The translations under genes and the position numbers were made by a program. Positions 57,206 through 64,000 of a DNA stretch of 64,000 nucleotides are shown here, piece after piece. Positions within the stretch are counted from its first letter, which is position 1; each line of letters starts with the position of its first letter. The notes below the pieces were generated by a model. That model saw only the letters and a list, made by a program, of their open reading frames with translations, had not been told where the DNA came from and did not search any database. The stretch is from Anarhynchus alexandrinus (Eukaryota > Chordata > Aves > Charadriiformes > Charadriidae), in assembly GCA_008711295.1 (NCBI GenBank), contig VUYV01000007.1:7620007-7684006 (forward strand). The letters run 5' to 3'.

Positions 57206-60200
57206 GAAGGCATGAGGCATTTATTTACCAGGGGTTTCCTCCCCGGAGCCTGGAGCCAGCTCAGAGAGGGCAGGTTGTCCAAAGTCAGGGTGGAAGTTTT
57301 AAAGAGGTGTTTTTTTACTGCAAGGAAGAAGAAACCGCATCTCTCAGGAGGGGGCCGGGAGCTGAGGATTTGCTTCAAGCAAACGTGTTGCATTTTTCTG
57401 GGGTAGCATCTCTTCGCCCGTGATGCCTAATGGGCATGTGGGAGCCTGGAAGCTGTTGATGAAGATGAGTAAGTTTGACCTGTGCCGTGATATTAGTCAT
57501 CAGATCTCTTCCCTGTTCAGCTTTCCCAGAAGCGAAGTCAGGGAGGATGAGATCTGGTGAGATGTCAGCATCCCGCAGCATCCTCCGGTGCTTCGAGATC
57601 GGTGTGGCCAATGTCCCCAAGGCCCACAGGGCCACGCCAGCACCGTTCAGACGCTTCCACCCCGGGTTGTGTCCCGCAACATTGCTGTTCCCATCACCGT
57701 GGAGGGTGCTGCTCCTTTCCTCCGCGGAGGAATGCCGCCTGGGCTGGGGCTCCTCCATAAAGCCCTGCAAACCCAGCAGAGGCAAATTGCTACCTACTGG
57801 AGACAAAACCCGGCTCCCAGGGCAAAGGAGACTGCGTTTAACTCCAGGAAAAGCTCTTCATGTCGGAAGTGTGCTTTTCTTGGACTGCTCTGCTGTATTT
57901 ATGCAGGCTGGTATGTGGGGAGTAATTAGAACCTCATCCTGAGTACTTGACGAGCGTGTTTTCCATTCTGGATGTTGACAGGTCAGGCTATGCGGCCGTC
58001 CCTCTGCGCCTAAAAAAGTTGACATTTTATCTGTGCTGAAACCAAAACAAGGGTCTGGGAAGTTCTCGGACCGGAGAGAGCGATGTCACTTATTGACAGT
58101 CTGCCGGTGGCACGCGTGGTGCTTCACACCTGCGGGCTCCCTGTACCCACACCCAACCCCACCGGGGCCATGGGAACGGGGAAACGGGAGAAGCCGACGT
58201 AGGTGTCTGTGTGGAGGGGCTGGGGCTGTCACGGCTGCCAGGAGGCACGGAAAAGGATGCTGAACGGAGCAGAGCGAGCGGGGCTGGGAGGTGTTTGCCT
58301 GGACGAGGCTGTGTAGGTGCAAGGACAAGCTGCTCCTGGCCGTAGCAGGGATTTGGGCACCTTGGACCAGCCACCAGAGAGTGGAAGCAGGGAGAGGTGG
58401 GTTCTTCAAACCTCCAGACCGTGGGTTTCACTAAAAACCTGGTGTCTAACCTGGCAGGAGAGAGACAGGAGGATGCCGAGGATGCACTCGCTCTTATCTC
58501 TCCAAAAGAGCTTGTAAAATCTACAGGGAATACCCAGGAGGCAGTTTGGGCTGGCAAAGCTTACGAAGCTGTTGGAGGAGGTTTTGGGGAGTTCACACAG
58601 CCCCGAGCGGCTGAACTAAAATGACCTCATTTCAGGTGATTCGTGGGATGAACCAGAAAGGAGAGCCCGTCGGGAACCGTCCCCTCTGCCCTCCCCCGCC
58701 ACGGTTCCAGTGTCCCAGCCCGCTCCTCGGGTGTCCCTTTCCACCCCTCCGAAGCTGGGAAAGCCCCCAGGACACAGACCAGAAGGGCTGGGTTAGTTGC
58801 CCAGTGCGGGATGCCTGTTCTTCAGCTGGGGAGGGGAAGGTGCACACTGGGGTGGGAGCACCCCCAAACCCTGCCTGCGCATCCCGGTGACCTGGGGGAC
58901 GGGATGCTGGACGGAGGGGATGGGCTGGAAGGAGCTGGACTGGCTGCAGGCAAGACCAGCAGCCATGGCATCGCTCCCATCCCGCTGATCCCCGCGTTTC
59001 GCCGCAGCCCTGCTCCTGTTTTGCGCCATTGCTCACTGCCGGAGCATCGTGTTGGGGCAGGAGGATTATTTTCCTTCTCCACGTTTGCCTTCCATGCAAA
59101 CCAGCCCTACCGTGTAATGTTTCTCATTTCCTCTATACATTAATGAAGGCTGGAAGTGAAAAGCTCCACACTTAGGCTGACCTAACCCCGAGCTAAGCCG
59201 GCAGCCGGAGGGACACAATGAGGCGGCTGTTCGGACCTCGCTGGCACCGGCTCCTTGTCTGCTCCCAACACAATGGTGTTTTCCTTGGCCGGCGTTCAGA
59301 GGCGCGGGAGGGAGATGGTGACAGGGAGGATTCCCACGTCTCCCCGGCAGAAACTGCCCAACACCGTGGCGTTGTGCTGCCGGGACGCGCCGCAGAGCCC
59401 ATCCTTGGCGGTGCGAGCCGGTGGTGCTGGGTCTCTCCGAAGGGTGCAGGGAGGGAGGTGAGACAGGCAGCGCGGCCGACCACGGCACACGATGCCGCCG
59501 GCGGAGGAACCAGCACCAGTGTCTGTGTGTGCGGGGTCTCTGTTTCATCCATCCCGCTGGTGTCCTCTCGGAAATTTAAAAAAAAAAAAAAAAAAAAATT
59601 AAATNAGGGGTGGAGCATTGTTCTTGAAATGGAAAATTTGGGCTTTTTTTGTCCATCTTTCCAGCTGACACTAATCACTGAATAGCTCTCACACCTGCCT
59701 TTCAGGATAATAAACCCTTTTTCCATAATATTCTCTCCCCAGGTGCAGCAGTGCAGCAAGTGGTGTGCTTCCCAATCGCATTTCCACTAAAACCGGTCTT
59801 TTATTTCACATAAAGTTCTTCTGTATGTGTTTCGGTGGTCTCTTCTCCCTCTGGGCTGGGGGAAGCATTTCATTGCCGTTTATCGTGCCACCGCGGAGGG
59901 GACCGGCTGCCCCGGCCGGCCGCGGGGCAGCGCAGGGGGTGCACGTACGGCGCCTGGCCGATCTTCTACGGATTGCTTTGCCCCCAGCTCGGCACACGAT
60001 GGGGGCACGGGCGTAACGAGAGGCAGCAACCCAGCATGGCGATGCAGAGCTCGTCGCCACGTCTTGCATCCGCCGTCTTATTTCTATTAATTCAAGCCCT
60101 ATTTCGCCTCCACACGCCGCAGCTGGAGAATCTCCTCCCGAGGAGGGTAAAGGTTTTAATGAAAACCTGCTGTAGGTGTCACTGCGAGCGTTGGGGTCAA

Positions 60201-61019
60201 GCGCTGGCTTTTCGTCGCCTTGAAACCTGCTCAGGGCTAGAGCAGGTGAGCTGCCATCCCCATCCCGCATTCCCCGGCTGCTCCGCGGCGACGCTGCACG
60301 CTGGGGAGCGATGGCGGGTCCCTGCCTGCCGCCGCGATGCTTCGTCACCCTCCGGCTGGAAGGCCGAAGCCCCTTTTCTGCCAGCCTCTGGCTATGGGCC
60401 GCTCTGAGTTTTGCAAGAAATCAGCAGGTTTTTGTGCCGAGTTGACTTTGATGTAATTTTTGAGGAGTTTGCAAGTCGGGCTGGTGGGGAAGTGTTGAAG
60501 GTCGGGCTGAGCCTGCCGCTCTGGTCTGATAAGGGTCTCGAGCGCTACATAAATACAAGCGGTCCCATATTAGGTGGGCTGCGAGCGCTCTCAGAGGAGG
60601 AATTGCGAGGAAGGCAATTGCAAGCAAGGAATTGTGAGCAAGGTGGGTGTTTCCCGGAGCATCCTGGAGGGATCCCTTCCTTCAGCTCACCACTTGCCGC
60701 TCTTCAGGATTTATCTTTTTTTAATTTGGAAGCAGTGCAAAGCGATGCTGGGGATGCAGGTGGGCACAGCAGTAATCCGCAGCAAATCTCCGACAGCGAA
60801 GTGCCCAGGTCACACGTGAGCACATGTCACGGGAGCAGGGTGCAATGACGCCAAGAGCTTAGGGACAAGCTTTAAGTCCAGTTTTAGCACAAAAAATAGC
60901 AGAGTCCAGTTCAATATACTTGCCCAGAGGGGAAAGTACCTGGTGGCAGAGGTTCTCCCATCGCACACGCCGCGGCACTGCTGGCTCCGCCGCCGAAGCT
61001 GCAGGCTGAGCAATTCAAG
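57206..61019. other. non-coding stretch, no gene recognised
   Basis: No exon identified. An A-tract with a nearby undetermined base lies at 59,578-59,605. CpG-rich pockets are at 59,890-59,960 and 60,270-60,370. 60,600-60,645 contains three loose copies of an AATTGCAAGCAAGG-like word. 60,400-60,480 is element-like. Long frames (190 codons at 59,835-60,407 plus; 180 at 59,806-60,348 minus) lie opposite each other and lack domains. Confidence 0.5.
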
Positions 61020-61290
61020 CTTCGAGAAGTGGGGATAATTAATTTTGGAAGAGATTACGAAAGCTGTGGTGAATTCTCTGTCACTTCGAGAGCCCAAAGC
61101 AGACTCTGGACGCTGGTGTAAAATATCTGCTTTCATTCAACCGCAAGCTCTCGGGGCGAGGCCAGAATCCCTCGGTGAGACTTTTCTGGCCAGCGCCGTG
61201 CTGGAAACCAGTGACTGGCTGATCAGAGGGAAGAGTAGTAATCTTAATTTATCACATACTTTTCATCCCAAAGCACTTCCACAGTCCGAG
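61020..61290. promoter_or_regulatory. candidate conserved non-coding element
   Basis: Repeat-free block with words such as GATAATTAATTTTGG, GTGGTGAATTCTCTG, GTAAAATATCTGC and AATCTTAATTTATCAC, against GC-rich flanks. A 98-codon frame crosses it without recognisable domain. Regulatory function is inferred from texture only. Confidence 0.3.
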
Positions 61291-61949
61291 CGATCTTCGC
61301 TGCCAACTGTTTGCTGCAATCCTTTCAACTGCCCGAGCTGAAACGTTCCCTGGGCTGTGACGGCAGCGAGGGCTGTCGGGAGGCAGAGGCAGGTTGCCCT
61401 GAAAAATCTCTTTTTCCAGTAGAGAGGAATCCTTCCTGGGAGATGCACAAGCCGGAGAGACGGAGCTCCCCGGACGGGAATGTCAGCCGGGGAGAAATTT
61501 CACAACCCCAAGTTCACGGCGAGGTCCTTGGGACGGTTACAGGGCTCGCACAGCGCGGATCCGGTCTGCGTCCCGACGGATTTTGCAATATAACATCCCT
61601 CCCACAGCTGTCAGGGTGTCGCTGCCGGCAGCCCGGGCTCGCAGGAGGAGCGAGCCGGGAAATTTTGTGGCATCAAAAGCCACCACGCTTTGCACGAGCG
61701 GCCCCGAGAAGGTGGCACCAGCGATGGGAGGGCTCGGCTGGCGGAGAATATTTCACTGCAGCCCTGCATCCCAGCCGGGATGGCTTCTCCGTGCGGCTGG
61801 GTAAACCCTGGAGGCCGGGAACGGCACATCAGAGCATTACTCAGCATCGGAAATCGAGGTCTTAGCCCTGTTCACCCATGACAGGTCTAAGCTGGGACTT
61901 TGCCTCTGCAGCTCCGGAGTTAAAAGGGAGCTGCGGACCCCGACGAGCC
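61291..61949. other. GC-rich non-coding stretch
   Basis: CpG-bearing, GC-rich DNA with overlapping frames of up to 184 codons and no recognised domain. No gene called. Confidence 0.5.
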
Positions 61950-62228
61950 GTGCAGACATGGGAGATGCACACCCCGATGTGTGGTGCAGANAAGCTGTGC
62001 AGACGTGGGAGATGCACATCCCGGTGCGTGGTACAGACACGGGAGATGCACACCCCGATGTGTGGTACAGACACAGGAGATGCACACCCCGATGTGTGGT
62101 GCAGACATGGGAGATACACACCCCGATGTGTGGTACAGACATGGGGGATGCACACCCCGATGTGTGGTGCAGACACAGGAGATGCACGCCCCCATGTGTG
62201 GTGCAGACGTGGGAGATGCACATGAGGT
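61950..62228. repeat. 34-bp minisatellite containing an undetermined base
   Basis: Units of 34 bp beginning GTGCAGACATGGGAGATG and ending CCCCGATGTGTG start at 61,950, 61,984 (cut short at the N, 61,991), 61,997, 62,031, 62,065, 62,099, 62,133, 62,167 and 62,201 (partial). Copies differ by a few substitutions. Because 34 is one more than a multiple of three and the unit has no stop in any phase, all six frames stay open across the array. The frames are not evidence of a protein. The N suggests that the copy number in the assembly is not reliable. Confidence 0.93.
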
Positions 62229-62389
62229 ACGGTCCTCTGGCCGGGCAGACTGGGGATGATCTCCCCGCCGCTCCTGCCGGCCCCGATCCCACCCCGCCAT
62301 GGCCTCGGCCACGGCCACCACCGGCCTCCTGACTTTGCAGCTTTCGACGCAATTCCCCGGGCAGCCGCCCCCCGCTTCCTCCCCGGCCT
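62229..62389. other. GC-rich spacer
   Basis: Short CpG-rich spacer between the minisatellite and an AT-richer block. Nothing recognised. Confidence 0.5.
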
Positions 62390-62600
62390 CGCCGGGGACT
62401 TACATGAAAAGGTCATTTATAAAACCTGACGTTTGTTTCATTGCGAGTGCCCCGGCGAGGGCCGGGCTTGAACTCCGCTTTTATTCCGCACGGCTCCTAT
62501 TTATTTCTCGGATGGATTAGTAAATCGCGGCTGTCACTAAACATTAGCCCGGCTGTTTCATCAGCTCTCCCTCTGCAAGCTGACAGTTCGTTAGAGCGCG
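62390..62600. promoter_or_regulatory. candidate conserved non-coding element
   Basis: Repeat-free block with ACATGAAAAGGTCATTTATA, GACGTTTGTTTCATTG, CTATTTATTTCTCGG and GGATTAGTAAATCGCGG words. AGGTCA at 62,410 is a nuclear-receptor half-site and GGATTA at 62,514 is a bicoid-class homeodomain word. Constraint is inferred from motif content and untested. Confidence 0.35.
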
Positions 62601-64000
62601 ATACCCGTCAGGATGCTGCTCGCCCTCTGAGCAAGGCTTTTCTTCCAGGCTCGGCCGTGCCCCGCGCCGTCCCACCCAGCTGTATAAATGCCAGCAGCAA
62701 GGAGTTAAAACTAACAAAAATAAAAGGCTCCCCAGGTAACAACTCCTTATCCAGTTATCATTTCTAGAAAAGCCGATGGAAAGCCCGAATGACATGAAAG
62801 GGGATGATTAGCAGCATTTTTCAGGCTCCGTGGCAAAGGGCGGAGGGGCGGGTTGGTACAATTCGGGGTTTGTGCGGCGAGGGGCTGCACGGTAGCCCCC
62901 TTTGAAAGGTTTCGTGCCCTCTCTCAATTCCTAAGTAAACCTCTCGTCCCCCTGTCAGCTTTGATTTGTAACCGTACTCGTGGCATCTGGTTTTCATATG
63001 AAGGGTGGAATACAGGGGATGCTGTCTGCTCGCTTCTGCCCAGAGCTATTCATCTGGGGCCGGCTAGCCAAAAAAAAAAAAAATAAAACCAAAACACCGT
63101 TCCTGAAAGGCACTAATCATTGCGGAGGCGGAGGGCAGAGAAAGGATCCGCTGTCCCAGCGTGCTGCAGGATGCGAAACGAGGGGCAGGGGGGTGAGGAG
63201 GAGCCGTAGCCCACCCGGGTACAGGCTCTGCTGCAGCCCCTGCCCGCGCTGGGGACGGGGATCTGGTAAATGCATCCCGGCACGTTCGGGCAGAGGAAAG
63301 GATGGGTTTGCAGGAGGGTCCTCACCAATGATTGATTGTATGTGCACGTGGCACGTGCTTTTGTGGCACACCTGCCCCCCAGTTTGTCCCCAGCACCCTT
63401 TCTCCGTGTTCTTGGCAACATTGGTTGGGACAGGGTGGGTGTGAGCATCCCAAACACCTCCGGAGTTGCGCGTGGCTGCTGGTGCCAGGGCTCTGCTCCA
63501 ACCGGCCGGTGCAAAGCCCACCTGCGCGGCACAGGGCTCGGGCAGCACCCGGCAGGGGGGGGCCACAGGCTTTTGCAGGGTCTTTGGGGTTTTGCTGGTG
63601 GGTGAAATGGGATTGTTTCAACGTGGTGTGGTCAGAGCCTGCTGTATGAAACGGGCGGTCTGCTTTTATGTCTGACTCTGGGCGATGGTGTTTGCAAAGC
63701 CGGGAGGAAAACCTCTGCCTGGAGTCAGCTCGGGACACCAGCGCTGCCCATCGCTTCTTCTTGTGTTGGTTGACTTTGACTTTTTATTGCATGGGGCCAT
63801 TTTGCTGCTGTTTCTCGGAACTTTGGGATTCCCAGCGGGCCGAAGACGGTCACTGTCCTGCAAAATGCATTAGGGAATGCCAGGCTGGCCATGTGAGAGC
63901 CGCAGAGGAGGCAGCACCGTGCCCCTTTCCCTCAGCAGCTGACGGGACCAACTCCTTTTGGAGGAGGTGTGGGCAGAGTTCCCTCACCGGGCGAGCAGGG
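62601..64000. other. non-coding stretch, no gene recognised
   Basis: Mixed to GC-rich DNA with an A-tract at 63,070-63,082. Frames of about 140-150 codons lie on both strands at 63,113-63,738 without domains. No repeat or exon recognised to the end of the window. Confidence 0.5.

Noticed and set aside
61837..62416. 171- and 184-codon proteins with HTSGCASP-type repeats
   Set aside because: Produced entirely by the 34-bp minisatellite, which is open in every frame, and one frame reads through an undetermined base.
1..64000. CRISPR arrays, operons, phage or plasmid features
   Set aside because: The repeats are vertebrate minisatellites without spacer structure, and the window carries avian retroelements. 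No prokaryotic signal is present.
1..64000. tRNA, rRNA, spliceosomal RNA and common microRNA genes
   Set aside because: I looked by eye for familiar U6, Y RNA, tRNA B-box and common miRNA words and found none. A covariance-model scan would be needed to be sure.

Overview
This is a stretch of vertebrate, almost certainly bird, nuclear DNA. The evidence is a set of avian repeats. Three fragments are 3' ends of CR1 LINE retrotransposons carrying the ATTCTATG-type terminus (near 13.2, 25.3 and 46.5 kb). One is a complete solo LTR of an avian ERVL-like endogenous retrovirus with a 5-bp target-site duplication (56,632-57,200). There are no primate- or rodent-type repeats, no operons and no bacterial signals. 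Species and chromosome cannot be read from the sequence. The many GC-rich pockets and minisatellites would fit a small or distal avian chromosome, but that is inference.

I found no protein-coding gene or exon that I can name. The long open frames (up to about 243 codons) lie in GC-rich DNA, often open on both strands at once, show no recognisable domain, and behave like chance openings. The window is best read as intergenic or intronic DNA. It holds several AT-richer, homopolymer-poor blocks dense in transcription-factor-like motifs, which look like conserved non-coding elements. The clearest are near 5.2, 8.6, 9.7, 11.1, 12.6, 21.1, 30.2, 42.9, 44.1, 48.6, 49.2, 61.1 and 62.5 kb. Such a landscape is typical of a developmental regulator's neighbourhood, but the locus is not identified.

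Layout. 0-13 kb: non-coding, with element-like blocks and a G-rich pocket at 11.6 kb. 13.2-13.7 kb: CR1 on the plus strand. 13.7-25 kb: non-coding, a 31-N gap at 17.55 kb, an odd candidate terminal exon or conserved block at 21.0-21.3 kb, and an unmerged contig overlap at 23.1 kb. 25.3 kb: CR1 on the minus strand. 29.16 kb: a 20-bp perfect palindrome of alternating purine and pyrimidine. 30.0-30.8 kb: a CpG-rich region with a candidate untranslated exon. 35.7 kb: a 15-bp minisatellite. 42.1 kb: an 80/99-bp duplication around an N. 42.6-44.3 kb: CpG-rich DNA and element-like blocks. 46.5 kb: short CR1. 48.5-50.7 kb: the most promoter-like part, with element-like blocks, a candidate spliced exon at 49.5 kb, and a CpG island with a G-quadruplex motif at 50.4-50.7 kb, followed by a 101-N gap. 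56.6 kb: solo LTR. 61.95-62.23 kb: a 34-bp minisatellite open in all six frames.

Nine of the ten N positions or runs fall at homopolymers, tandem repeats or duplicated flanks, so local sequence there is unreliable. I did not find a convincing new biological system. The best leads are the 21.0 kb block, the two candidate promoter/exon regions (30 kb and 49.5-50.7 kb) and the 29.16 kb palindrome.
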